Of a stretch of DNA of 30,377 bases, positions 6,489 through 15,834 are shown piece by piece. The DNA lies in the IMG/VR virus record IMGVR_UViG_3300043395_002360, positions 1 to 30,377 of that record; one strand, 5' to 3'. The stretch comes from a virus. The notes beneath the pieces are model-generated. The model ran no database searches. It was not told where the DNA came from and saw only the letters and a list, made by a program, of their open reading frames with translations. How positions within the stretch are numbered: the first letter of the stretch is position 1; each line of letters begins with the position of its first letter. The translations under genes were made by a program, and so were the position numbers.

Positions 6489-8432
6489 ATGGCAAGCAAG
6501 CGAGTAGAAATTATCCTTGATCTAAACGATCAAGAGGCTATGAACGCACTAAAAGCATTTCAAGAGCAATTTAAAGAAACGGCACAGATCAAAGAAAAAA
6601 GTTCTAAGCAAGAAGAACAAGCACTTAAACAACAAGTAAAAGAGCAAGAAAAACTTGCTAAAGCACAAGAAAAGCAAGCGCAAGCACAAGCAAGAGAGCA
6701 AGAACGCCTTGCCAAACTTCAAGAAAAACAATTTTCCGCAGAAATCAAAGCATTTGCCCAACAAGCAAAAGAACAAGAAAAAGAACAAGAAAAACGGTAT
6801 AAGGCACAAGAAAAATTTCTGAAAGAGCAAGAGAAACAATTACGTGCGCAAGAAAAAGAAAATCAAAAGATACTACAACAACGAGAAAAAGAAAAGCAAG
6901 CACAAGCAAGAGAACAAGAGAAAATTGCACAACAAGAAAAAGCACAAAAAGAACAAGTTGCACGTATGGAAGAGGCGGAACGAAACAAGCAATTAAGACA
7001 TGAAGAAAAATTAAAATTTATGCAAGAGGCACAGGCAAAAGCAGAAGAAAAAGAACAAGAAAAAGCGCAAGAAAAAAGAACTCAAGCTTTGGCCATACAA
7101 GCTAAAAAAGAACAAGAACTACAAGCAAAAAGACAGCTAGCGTATACAAATTTTGCAGGCGCACAAGTAACCGCCGGCGTGGGTGCCGTTATGGGTTCTA
7201 TGACAAGTTCAGATGCAAGCGGGGTAATCAATGCCCTTGGGGGTGGAATTGGGCAAGGCATCAATGCTTTTGGTGGTTTGTTAAGTAGTTTAGGTCACCA
7301 AAAGACGGGGTCAATTGTACAAACAGCCGGCGCATTAGTCCCTATGGTTGGGCAAGGTGTCGCACAAGCGATTGGGCAAGTCTATTCAAGATTTACAGAG
7401 GTTGCACAGTATGAATTACCTAAGATGATTGCAAGTTATAGACTTGGTTCGGGTATGGCGAAAAATGCCCCTAATATTGGCGGTGAGTTTGGTTATTCTA
7501 TGGGAGAATCATTAAGCAATTTAAATGCGTATGCCTCTGCATATGGTAGTAGGTCTGTTGGTGATTATTCATCTAAGCGTATATTTAAAGACATACGAAG
7601 TTCCGAGATGCTTGGTGTTAATCCTATGGCAATTCCTCAATTTGCCTCTTTAGGTGGTATAGGGGGTGCAATGCAAAACGAGGAGCAAATGGCGGGGATT
7701 GCACGAGGCGTTTTACAATATGCAAGTAAAAAAGACATGCTTGGTTCACAAGCTGAAAAGTTATTAGGTGCAATCAATTCAGGTATACAAGGCATGGCAT
7801 CAAAGGGCTTGGCCGTAGATGCACAATCACTAACCAGCTTTATCATAGGCGTATCAAATGCGGGCATTAAATCCGTTCAAGGTATGGGGGCGGTGCGTGC
7901 GGTGCAGGGTATTGAGTCAATTGCAGGGCAAGCAAAAGGGGGCTACTTAGGCAATTTCCAAGGTTTAGCAATGCAAGCACTACAAGCGGAAGCGGCAAGT
8001 AGCAGCGATGGAACACCATTAGGCATGATCAACATGCTTGAAAAGTTTCAATCTAATCCAAGACTTGCAACGCAAATCATTCAAAAGAGATTAGGCGGTA
8101 CAGTTTCCCGCCTTGCACTTGGTGGGGCGGGGTTATCACAAGCACAAATCAACGCTTTATTTGGAGCGGGAAAAGGTGAAATAGGGGGTGATTTTGATTT
8201 GACGGGTCAGATTGGGGATCAATTGGATGTAACAAAGAAACTGAATACATTAGAACGTGAACGAGTAGAAAGAAACTTTGATTTCTCACGATCTTCAGAG
8301 GGTTCTTTTCAAATTGATATTTTATTAGGGATTCAAAAAACTTTAGAACTCATGATTGAGAGCATAGGCACAAGCGATCTTTCAAGAGAATTGACCAATT
8401 TAGCAAAAGAAGTTGTTAACTATCTAAAATAG
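6489..8432 (+). CDS. Tail tape measure protein
   Basis: The 647-residue product has a very long charged coiled coil (about residues 15-215) built of Lys, Glu and Gln repeats such as KEQEK and QAQAREQE. A Gly/Ala-rich hydrophobic region (about 220-310) with possible membrane-active helices follows, then a helical rest. Tape measure proteins span the tail lumen, set tail length and exit at infection. At about 1.5 angstrom per residue the tail would be near 100 nm. Position after the chaperone pair and before hub and baseplate genes agrees. The coding repeats are AAGAACAAG-type and the opposite strand shows spurious Phe/Leu-rich frames. Confidence 0.88.
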   Translation: MASKRVEIILDLNDQEAMNALKAFQEQFKETAQIKEKSSKQEEQALKQQVKEQEKLAKAQEKQAQAQAREQERLAKLQEKQFSAEIKAFAQQAKEQEKEQEKRYKAQEKFLKEQEKQLRAQEKENQKILQQREKEKQAQAREQEKIAQQEKAQKEQVARMEEAERNKQLRHEEKLKFMQEAQAKAEEKEQEKAQEKRTQALAIQAKKEQELQAKRQLAYTNFAGAQVTAGVGAVMGSMTSSDASGVINALGGGIGQGINAFGGLLSSLGHQKTGSIVQTAGALVPMVGQGVAQAIGQVYSRFTEVAQYELPKMIASYRLGSGMAKNAPNIGGEFGYSMGESLSNLNAYASAYGSRSVGDYSSKRIFKDIRSSEMLGVNPMAIPQFASLGGIGGAMQNEEQMAGIARGVLQYASKKDMLGSQAEKLLGAINSGIQGMASKGLAVDAQSLTSFIIGVSNAGIKSVQGMGAVRAVQGIESIAGQAKGGYLGNFQGLAMQALQAEAASSSDGTPLGMINMLEKFQSNPRLATQIIQKRLGGTVSRLALGGAGLSQAQINALFGAGKGEIGGDFDLTGQIGDQLDVTKKLNTLERERVERNFDFSRSSEGSFQIDILLGIQKTLELMIESIGTSDLSRELTNLAKEVVNYLK

Positions 8433-8442
8433 GAACTAAGAA

Positions 8443-10014
8443 ATGATTAAATTTGAAATCAAATTAACACAATATAAGCAAGATATTTACATACAACCTA
8501 AGCAACTTGATACAAAAGATATTAGCGACTATGTAACAGAAATTCAATACACCTATTCAATCAAATCCCCCTATGAACAGGCAACACTAAGGGCAAAAAT
8601 GCCCTTTCCTGAGTTATATAGTCAATTAGGTAAAACAGTGACCCCGCCTAATAGTGCTTTTTTAGATTTTAATACTATGTATGCTGATGGGTGGGCAACA
8701 ATTCACGAAATAGACACAGAAACAAACACAAGACAACTTAGATTTTTTGGCGTGGTTTCCTCTATAAATTCGGGCTTGGTTGCTGATCAAAATGGTTTAA
8801 AAAGTACCATAGATTTAACAATTAGCTTGAGTTCGTGGATTTCCGTTTTACAAACACCCATCAAGCTAATTTTATCTAGTTACTACACCGCTAAAGGGTT
8901 GACGATTAACGGCGGGGCATCAAGTGAACTTGCATACTATGAGAAACTAGAATCTATTTTAAAGAATTTCCTTGATCCTAGAGATGCTATTAAACAATGG
9001 TATACCTTGTTTTCTAATTTCCTACCAGATACACAGATCACTAAAACACCCCTAAAGGATGTTATCTTTTTAACAAGAAACTCAGATTTAAAAGCCTATG
9101 GAGTAACTAAAAGAACTTTAACGGATATTGTTACTTTTAACTTTGATACCTTATTCCCCGCCCTCAATAATTCAATACTAAGTGCGATGACATCATCGTT
9201 TCAAGGTGAAATGGATTCGGTGATTGAGTTTTTCCCAAGTTATGAGGAAGTATCAACAAACGAGGGCTTATTTCCCGAAACAGTGGAAACAGGTCCACCA
9301 ACAAAGAAAGTTCAACCCGTTCTTATTTACCGTTATAGACCATTACCAAGCGACTACCAACGGGGAGTATCTGCTATCAATGTTTCACTAAATCAAGGGG
9401 CGATTAAGAGCGAAGTAAGAGTAAATGAACAGGGGGGGGGATATAAACAAGTGATTGAGCGTGAAGGTGGATCATTGAACTTTTCATCTATCAAACCAGA
9501 CACTTTAAAGCCGGTGGAGGTTAACACGGTCAACAATCTTTCTATCTCTTGGAATGCGGGGAATAGATTAAATTTGATCAATGTATCCACGCGAGCAAGT
9601 GGAGTGAATAACATTTTAGGCGTGACTACTGATTTCTATATAGACGAGGAATCAATTAAAAATTACGGTGTGTTTTCCTATGAAGCAACTTATCCATTTT
9701 TTGGATCAACACAAGAGAATAAGAAGATTAGGGACTTTGCAACAGAATTAACTACATATGTTCGATTATTGCTTGGCAGTGGGGAAACTTATGGTAATGC
9801 GCAATGTACTTCATACTATGAACCTAAAATCAAGCAAGGCGAATATGTTCGTATCGGTGTTTCTTATGGCGTGGGAAATATTGATTTCCCTAATGAATAT
9901 TATATTGGTTATTGTACTCAAGTAACACATAATCATAAAGCCCTTCCAGATGGTCGCATACAAAGATCATCAAGTTTCACACTAGAACGCTTTCAAATAT
10001 ATCAAGAGGCATAG
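8443..10014 (+). CDS. Probable baseplate hub protein
   Basis: A 523-residue, beta-rich protein directly after the tape measure gene, where gpD/gp27-like hub proteins normally lie. The N-terminal part (DISDYVTEIQYTYSIKSPYEQATLRAKMPF) is consistent with the first barrel of a hub protein that defines a coordinate-type deviation from a flow field, and the C-terminal region (KIKQGEYVRIGVSYG... YIGYCTQVTHNHKALPDGRIQRSSSFTLER) resembles the second barrel with its typical late strands. No enzymatic motif is seen. The hub attaches the tube to the spike. Assignment is based on order, length and overall pattern. Confidence 0.6.
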   Translation: MIKFEIKLTQYKQDIYIQPKQLDTKDISDYVTEIQYTYSIKSPYEQATLRAKMPFPELYSQLGKTVTPPNSAFLDFNTMYADGWATIHEIDTETNTRQLRFFGVVSSINSGLVADQNGLKSTIDLTISLSSWISVLQTPIKLILSSYYTAKGLTINGGASSELAYYEKLESILKNFLDPRDAIKQWYTLFSNFLPDTQITKTPLKDVIFLTRNSDLKAYGVTKRTLTDIVTFNFDTLFPALNNSILSAMTSSFQGEMDSVIEFFPSYEEVSTNEGLFPETVETGPPTKKVQPVLIYRYRPLPSDYQRGVSAINVSLNQGAIKSEVRVNEQGGGYKQVIEREGGSLNFSSIKPDTLKPVEVNTVNNLSISWNAGNRLNLINVSTRASGVNNILGVTTDFYIDEESIKNYGVFSYEATYPFFGSTQENKKIRDFATELTTYVRLLLGSGETYGNAQCTSYYEPKIKQGEYVRIGVSYGVGNIDFPNEYYIGYCTQVTHNHKALPDGRIQRSSSFTLERFQIYQEA

Positions 10015-10019
10015 AATAA

Positions 10020-10733
10020 ATGTTAAACCTACGAAAACCCGGAACATGTACCGCAAGAATACAAGGCAACGCATTAAAGATCAACAATCAACCCGTAATA
10101 GGCACAACCGTTTTTAATGGTTCTGCATCAAAATACACACCTATCATGGGGCTTGGTGGTGGTGAATCGTTTATCTATGCCCCGCCTCAAGATCAATCAG
10201 ATGCGTTCATAGAATACAATGATAAGATTTCAAGAGGTTTCTATGTTTCCTCTACAATTCCCAACGTGGAGACTATGCAAGAAACCACAGACACACCAAG
10301 CACAGAGCAAGACTATAAGGCTTCTCTTCAAGATGTCTTAGTAAAACAAGGGTCAAATGTGATTTCTGTATCAAAAGATAATGGGATTTGCTTAGACACC
10401 TCAAACACTGATCAAGCCATAAGAATCCAATTATCCAGCGAAGGCAAATTAAGAATCTCTTCTAATGGGGTCAGTGATGATTTTGTACTAATCGCAAGTG
10501 ATACAATGGCGTATTTGACCGCTGAAACACAAAAGCACGTTCTTTTACTTAATACCTTATCCGCTATTATCCAATCAATGCTTGTTACTCTTAATGCTTT
10601 AGGCCCTGTGCCTATAACGGGGGCAATCTTAGCGGGATTGATTACACCAATTCAAACGATTTTGAATAGTACAATTTTATCAAATCCGCCTGCAAGTATG
10701 GTATCATCTAAAATAAAGATACCAAGAGGATAA
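10020..10733 (+). CDS. Baseplate protein, possibly spike-associated
   Basis: A 237-residue protein between the hub-like gene and the LysM-gp25 gene. The first half is beta-rich with short polar repeats (VLVKQGSNVISVSKDNGICLDTSNTDQAIRIQLSSEGKLRISSNG) like the beta-helical stem of phage spike (gpV) proteins. The C-terminal part (about 165-225) is hydrophobic and helical (LLNTLSAIIQSMLVTLNALG and AILAGLITPIQTIL), unlike a classic spike tip. No His-x-His iron-binding tip motif is seen. Position supports a baseplate or spike role; the exact part is uncertain. Confidence 0.45.
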   Translation: MLNLRKPGTCTARIQGNALKINNQPVIGTTVFNGSASKYTPIMGLGGGESFIYAPPQDQSDAFIEYNDKISRGFYVSSTIPNVETMQETTDTPSTEQDYKASLQDVLVKQGSNVISVSKDNGICLDTSNTDQAIRIQLSSEGKLRISSNGVSDDFVLIASDTMAYLTAETQKHVLLLNTLSAIIQSMLVTLNALGPVPITGAILAGLITPIQTILNSTILSNPPASMVSSKIKIPRG

Positions 10734-10742
10734 GGGGGTTGT

Positions 10743-12320
10743 ATGCCTAGTTCAATGCCTATGGGCGTTTCTGTACCTAAAACGGGGCGATTGGGTACAT
10801 TGTTTAAAGTACCGATTGACTACATACTTGAAACAAGCCAAGGGGACATGATCACCTTGCCAAATAAACCAACTATGTATATGCAATCACGCCCAAGCGC
10901 CTCTTTGCTTACCTATACACTTAATTCTTATGTGAAAGAGAATACAAGATATAGGAATACAACAATCGAACTAAGGGGGGCAAGTGGTTATATGGAGCGG
11001 GCGGGGTATAATCGCAAGGGGGATGTTATTTTTCAAAATGGCTTGATTATCCTTGAGGAGTTTGATCATTGGCTGAATGAGTGGCAAAAGACCGCTGCGA
11101 ATCGTGATTACTTGGTTTTCCGTAGTTTGAATGAAGGCTTTGCCTATAAAGTGAGTGTTGATAAATTTGAATGGTCAAGAGATGCCGATCAATCCAAGTT
11201 TTCATACCAATGGAATTTATCACTACATGCCTATGATGAAGCACCTGAAAGCAAATTAACACCGATCTTTTCACCCGTTACGGAAACAGTCAAAGCAATT
11301 ACGGATCAATTGGATGTAGCAAGCGCAAGCATTGCAATCTTGGATAATGCGATTCAAAACACAAATAAAGAGGTTTCCCAAATCATACGGGGGCCTGTTC
11401 AAGCAGTGAATCGTATTGCTTTAGCCCTTAGACAAGTTACGAACAGTTTAGATGGCATTCTTTTACAATTGCCCAGCTCTGTCTTGTCAGATATTTTCAA
11501 AGTGATAGGGAATACAATTGAGGCGGTGAGAACTGTAAAAGGGACTGTTCAAGGTGTCTTAGGTATAGATGAAACTTTTGACCCCTATAAAGACCAAATA
11601 GACGAGCTACTCAGTGAATCGCAAGCTATGCAAAATTCGGTGGTGGAGCTTGCGGGCGTGACGGGGGCTTTAATTGTACCAAGTGCAAATACAGAAGCAC
11701 AAATAGAATTAAAGCGTGTGGATAATCAAGTTTCTTTACTATACACAATTAGACCGGGCGAGAGCATTAGAACCATTGCACAAAGACAATTGAACAATGA
11801 AGGGGCTTTAGGTGTCATTTTACTACTAAATAACCTACGAGATCAATACACATATGCAAATGGTCGCCCCGTCCTTCCCGGCGATGAAATTTTGATTCCT
11901 GTGCTAGAAATTGGCAACGGTGGCACATTCAAATTTAGACAAGATGACTACTTTTATACAGATTTTTTACTTGGTGATGATGGTGATCTAGAAATCAAGG
12001 GAAACGATTTAGTTTTAGTCACTCAAGAAAATAACCTAGTTCAAGCAATCAAGAATCGCGTTCTTACCGAAAAGGGAAGCGCAAGAACTATGCTTGATTA
12101 TGGCTTGCCTGTCTTAATTGGTGGTTCAGTAAACAACCGAACAAGTGCATTTTTGACAATGCACATTAAAGAACAATTACTAAAAGACCCTAGGATTTCA
12201 AGCGTTGCCCAAGTTCAAATACTCGTGCAAGGTGATCAAGTTGCTATAGAATGCAAAGTAACCAGTGTTCAAGGTGTTTCCATTCCCTTAATCGTACCAA
12301 TCAAAAGAGAGATAAACTAA
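10743..12320 (+). CDS. Baseplate protein with LysM and gp25-like domains (fusion)
   Basis: Three parts can be told apart in 525 residues. The first ~190 residues are a beta-rich baseplate domain. A helical linker follows (about 190-320). Then comes a LysM-like unit at about 330-390 (YTIRPGESIRTIAQRQL ... NNLR ... GRPVLPGDEILIP), and finally a GPW/gp25-like wedge domain from about 405, with DFLLGDDGDLEIKGNDLVLV, the NRVLTEKGS turn and the late strand pattern of the family. In T4-like baseplates LysM-bearing gp53 and gp25 are separate wedge proteins that contact each other; here both seem joined in one chain. The next gene is baseplate J, as expected after a gp25 homologue. Confidence 0.7.
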   Translation: MPSSMPMGVSVPKTGRLGTLFKVPIDYILETSQGDMITLPNKPTMYMQSRPSASLLTYTLNSYVKENTRYRNTTIELRGASGYMERAGYNRKGDVIFQNGLIILEEFDHWLNEWQKTAANRDYLVFRSLNEGFAYKVSVDKFEWSRDADQSKFSYQWNLSLHAYDEAPESKLTPIFSPVTETVKAITDQLDVASASIAILDNAIQNTNKEVSQIIRGPVQAVNRIALALRQVTNSLDGILLQLPSSVLSDIFKVIGNTIEAVRTVKGTVQGVLGIDETFDPYKDQIDELLSESQAMQNSVVELAGVTGALIVPSANTEAQIELKRVDNQVSLLYTIRPGESIRTIAQRQLNNEGALGVILLLNNLRDQYTYANGRPVLPGDEILIPVLEIGNGGTFKFRQDDYFYTDFLLGDDGDLEIKGNDLVLVTQENNLVQAIKNRVLTEKGSARTMLDYGLPVLIGGSVNNRTSAFLTMHIKEQLLKDPRISSVAQVQILVQGDQVAIECKVTSVQGVSIPLIVPIKREIN

Positions 12321-12321
12321 A

Positions 12322-13707
12322 ATGGCATATGTACAAAGAACAAAAGATGAAATACTAACAAGTCTACTTGCGAAAATGGTTGCAAGAAGCACAGTATCCG
12401 ACATTGTGGAAGGTAGCGTTTTATTTACGCTTATGAGTTCCATAGCTGAACAAATCGCTGATTCCGAATATAAACTAGCGAAACTTAGGCAACAATTCAC
12501 CTTAACAAATACCAATGGAACAGATTTAGACGATCGTGCTTTGGAGATTGGATTAACCCGCCTACCTGCAACCAATGCAACGGGGATTATCACTTTAACA
12601 AGATCAAGCATTGGAGCAAGTTTAACACTTGATGCGGGTTTAAGTGTTGCCAACCCCTCTAATCAATCATTAGTCTATTACACAAGAGAATCGGCGGTTT
12701 TTGCGTCCAATAGCTTGACTACTACCGTTTCAATTATTGCAGGGATTGCGGGGGCGGTGGGCAATGCACTAAATAACACAATAACAAGCCTTCAAAACTT
12801 TCCTAACCAAGTTATTTCATGTACAAATGTTAACGCGTTGACCAATGGTAATGATGAGGAAACAGACGAGCAACTAAGAAACAGGTGTAAACAAGCAATT
12901 CAATCACTTGCCAAAAGCCAACCCCAAGCCATAGAAACGTTTGCAAAGTCATACATTGCAACAGATGGCACAAGGGCGATTAATGCAAGTATCTATGAGA
13001 ATGAGAATATCCCTGCCTATTGTGAATTATTGGTAGATGATGGGAGCGGACTTTATAACAATGTAACCACCGAAACAATTACTAGTACTTCGTTTTCTGT
13101 TTATGGGGATCAAAGCCCCTTAATCATGCCTTTGTCTAATCCTATCACAGATACATCAAATCTTGTTTTGACAAGGTCAAGAGGTAGCTTAGTCATTAAT
13201 CCTAATAAATATAGAATTTTGCATGAACGGGGGCTTGTGATCTTTATGGATCGTAGTGATCTAGTAGACGGTGATTTAGTAACTACAAACGCCTATACAA
13301 TCTACACGGGTTTAATTAGTGAACTACAAAACTTGATTGAGGGGTCACCCGCTGATCCTATCAATAACCCCGGTCAAAGAGCGGTGGGCGTTCGCGTTCG
13401 TGTTTTACCCGCCCCTATTACACTCGTATCTTTTGATCTACAGATTACCGCTTATAACGGCGTGGACTTGGTAGCACTACAAGCACGATTACAAGGCATT
13501 GCAACGGGGTTTGTTAACTCACTAGAAGCGGGGCAACCTTTACTTATTGCACAATTGATTGATTCGCTTATGAATGATACAGATTTACAAAATGTTAAAG
13601 TGTATGCAAGCGCAAGTTTAAATCTAAGTCCAGATATTTACCCAACCACACCAAGACACATTTTAAAAGCTGACACAATTAACTTATTTGTTAGTACAAG
13701 GAGATAA
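12322..13707 (+). CDS. Baseplate J-like protein
   Basis: A 461-residue protein with the layout of the baseplate J (P2 gpJ/T4 gp6-like) family. An N-terminal helical part has SDIVEGSVLFTLMSSIAEQIADSEYKLAKLRQQFTLTNTNGTDLDDRALEIGLTRLPAT. A beta domain with GTDLD-type start follows, and the segment ETDEQLRNRCKQAIQSLAKSQPQAIETFA is highly typical. It forms the wedge ring of the baseplate and follows the gp25-like domain by one base. The ATG is preceded by GAGA within the end of the previous gene, so coupling is likely. Confidence 0.85.
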   Translation: MAYVQRTKDEILTSLLAKMVARSTVSDIVEGSVLFTLMSSIAEQIADSEYKLAKLRQQFTLTNTNGTDLDDRALEIGLTRLPATNATGIITLTRSSIGASLTLDAGLSVANPSNQSLVYYTRESAVFASNSLTTTVSIIAGIAGAVGNALNNTITSLQNFPNQVISCTNVNALTNGNDEETDEQLRNRCKQAIQSLAKSQPQAIETFAKSYIATDGTRAINASIYENENIPAYCELLVDDGSGLYNNVTTETITSTSFSVYGDQSPLIMPLSNPITDTSNLVLTRSRGSLVINPNKYRILHERGLVIFMDRSDLVDGDLVTTNAYTIYTGLISELQNLIEGSPADPINNPGQRAVGVRVRVLPAPITLVSFDLQITAYNGVDLVALQARLQGIATGFVNSLEAGQPLLIAQLIDSLMNDTDLQNVKVYASASLNLSPDIYPTTPRHILKADTINLFVSTRR

Positions 13708-13709
13708 AA

Positions 13710-15077
13710 ATGGATAAGATTAAAGTTTACCCACAAGAACGCTTAGACATTGTAGATGTTGACGCGTTACAAACTCTAGTTTATACCTATGTTCAAGAGG
13801 CGATGGGGTCACTGATTGGGCCTGCAAGGGGTTGTTTATCACAACCATCTGTAACTTTTATTGATGGAACACCCGATAAAATTTCTCTTAGTGATTTTAG
13901 CTTTGTAGCAAGTAAAGCAATTGGCAGTTCAATTTTTGGCAATAAAACCAAGTACAACAATTTTGCATCTCAAATTGTCAAGTTTGATAGTACATTACTT
14001 GATCATGGTAATTATCCCATACCTTTGACCGGTGTAGATACTACTATGTTTCTTTGGGCAAGGCCTTTAATGGTAGATACAGACTTGGCAAATCGTAGAA
14101 AATGGGATGTTGCGCAAGGTGCAGAAGTAACCTTCTCAGATGAAACAAGAAGCCGTATGCGTGTTGAATTTGTCTTTAGTGCTACCGATCCAACGATTAA
14201 CGGCGATGATTTCCAATATTCACCAATCGCAAAGGTTGCAACGATTACAGGTTCTTTAATCCTATTAACTTTTATTTCTGCTTTTGATTCTGCAGATATT
14301 CAAGCGGTAACAGGTGAGAGCGGTACTTTTTACGATAGTTCAAATACAAATGCAACGGCATTTAGTGGCATGCTTCCCACCTACAGATTAGATGATGCTA
14401 ATGTAAACACAGGGCTTTTAAGCGTTGTTCATGCCTTAGGTAGAATGGTTAGGCAAATGCACGCAAAGGGTCAATATGATCCAAGTGGTACAAGTAACCC
14501 TCTTCAATGGTATAACACACAGCCTAAGATTTCTCTGAATGGTGCGTATAAGGCAATCGACACACTAGAAACAGATGTAACCTCACTAGATGGGCGTGTT
14601 GATACCTTAGAAACACAAGTTCTTAATCGTGGAACTGTTCCGTTTGCATATTGGGTTGTGCGCGGTAATCCCGTTTATACAAGCAACATTTGGACAGTAG
14701 TACGAGGCACAACCAATCAAATCTATGTTGATCCAACAAACCCCAACAATTTCAGATTACTTATGAATAATGAGATGGTGAATAGTGGATTCTATGTAAA
14801 TGGTTGCAGTATTACACAGACACATAACCCACATAATCAAAATCATAATAGGTTATCTACTCAATTTAGATGGTTTAGCACACCAACAAATCACGCGGAT
14901 TGGATTGATACCGATGTAGGCAATCAAAGAACATTTTCTTTTGATACAATCCCATGGCAACTAGCAAATGAACAAGCATTTGATAGCTCTTTACCTACAA
15001 ACGATTACGGTAATTTAACAAGTTCTGCAAGTATTACACTGTTGATTACCTTATTCGGTGAACCCGTCAACCCTTAA
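13710..15077 (+). CDS. Tail/baseplate protein with coiled-coil segment
   Basis: This 455-residue protein starts two bases after baseplate J, with a strong AAGGAGATAA site. The N-terminal ~280 residues are mixed and have no motif I recognise. A short coiled coil (about 286-312, IDTLETDVTSLDGRVDTLETQV) leads into a beta-rich C-terminal domain with His-rich and Trp-rich loops (TQTHNPHNQNHN). The coiled coil plus beta head suggests a trimeric fibre-like or baseplate-peripheral protein. Placement in the P2-like order (J, I, H) would fit a fibre or a wedge-to-fibre connector. Function is inferred from context only. Confidence 0.5.
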   Translation: MDKIKVYPQERLDIVDVDALQTLVYTYVQEAMGSLIGPARGCLSQPSVTFIDGTPDKISLSDFSFVASKAIGSSIFGNKTKYNNFASQIVKFDSTLLDHGNYPIPLTGVDTTMFLWARPLMVDTDLANRRKWDVAQGAEVTFSDETRSRMRVEFVFSATDPTINGDDFQYSPIAKVATITGSLILLTFISAFDSADIQAVTGESGTFYDSSNTNATAFSGMLPTYRLDDANVNTGLLSVVHALGRMVRQMHAKGQYDPSGTSNPLQWYNTQPKISLNGAYKAIDTLETDVTSLDGRVDTLETQVLNRGTVPFAYWVVRGNPVYTSNIWTVVRGTTNQIYVDPTNPNNFRLLMNNEMVNSGFYVNGCSITQTHNPHNQNHNRLSTQFRWFSTPTNHADWIDTDVGNQRTFSFDTIPWQLANEQAFDSSLPTNDYGNLTSSASITLLITLFGEPVNP

Positions 15078-15087
15078 GGATTAGAAC

Positions 15088-15834
15088 ATGGCAAACTTAG
15101 CGATAAGCCCATTATCCTCTTTAATTGGTGATGATGGCGGTTATTTGATCTATGTAATCGGTGACTATTTCACAAATGGCACAATTACAAATGATCAAGA
15201 GATCAAGATTAGGCTAAAGAATACAAGTACACTTGCATTTACTCAATATCTTTATTCATGCTTGCCCGGTCATGGCGTCAACTGCCAAGTTCAGAGGGGG
15301 CAATATATTCTATGCTCTTCCCCAATCTTAGAACCCGGAATATATGATCTAGTTTTAAGTTATGGTGTACAAGACTACACAATCACCGCCGGCGTGCAAG
15401 TTAAAAGACGGCTTAGGAATTTAGAAACCTATGAACTACGTGCATCTTTGCCCCCTTTATACAAGGCAGGTGAACGCCTATTAAATCAAGATACGGTGTT
15501 TCAATATGCAAGCAATTCACTAGATACATATGAACTTGGCGTACTAGAGGCGTTGACCTCTTCCATTGGGCAAGAGCTTAACACGCTTAAAGGTACTGCG
15601 AAAACAAGGACTACAGATATAACTTTACTCTCTGAGATCATTGGGTCAAGTGATGATGTTCTTCTCAAGCTAGAAACCAATTTAGGCTTAGAAGCAAATC
15701 AATTTATATTTGTACAGGGGATCAAGTGCTTAGTTACTAGTATTGCGGGCGGTGCGACCTATATCCAAACAGAACAACCCTTTAGTACTATTCAAAAAGG
15801 GGCGGAGGTGACTTATGCTACTATCTCAAATTGA
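15088..15834 (+). CDS. Tail protein of unknown type, Ig-like N-terminus
   Basis: A 248-residue protein. The first ~110 residues (ISPLSSLIGDDGGYLIYVIGDYFTNGTITNDQEIKI... GIYDLVLSYGVQDYTI) have the strand pattern of an IPT/TIG or other Ig-like fold, common in virion surface or baseplate proteins. The rest is helical with a final beta part. It overlaps the next gene by 20 bases, and the ribosome site of that gene (GGAGGTGA) lies within its coding end. No specific family is recognised. It belongs to the late tail operon by spacing and direction. Confidence 0.5.
   Translation: MANLAISPLSSLIGDDGGYLIYVIGDYFTNGTITNDQEIKIRLKNTSTLAFTQYLYSCLPGHGVNCQVQRGQYILCSSPILEPGIYDLVLSYGVQDYTITAGVQVKRRLRNLETYELRASLPPLYKAGERLLNQDTVFQYASNSLDTYELGVLEALTSSIGQELNTLKGTAKTRTTDITLLSEIIGSSDDVLLKLETNLGLEANQFIFVQGIKCLVTSIAGGATYIQTEQPFSTIQKGAEVTYATISN

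Noticed and set aside
6549-6963. Phe/Leu-rich frames on the minus strand opposite the tape measure coiled coil
   Set aside because: They are the complement of AAGAACAAG-type repeats and have no ribosome sites; composition artefact.
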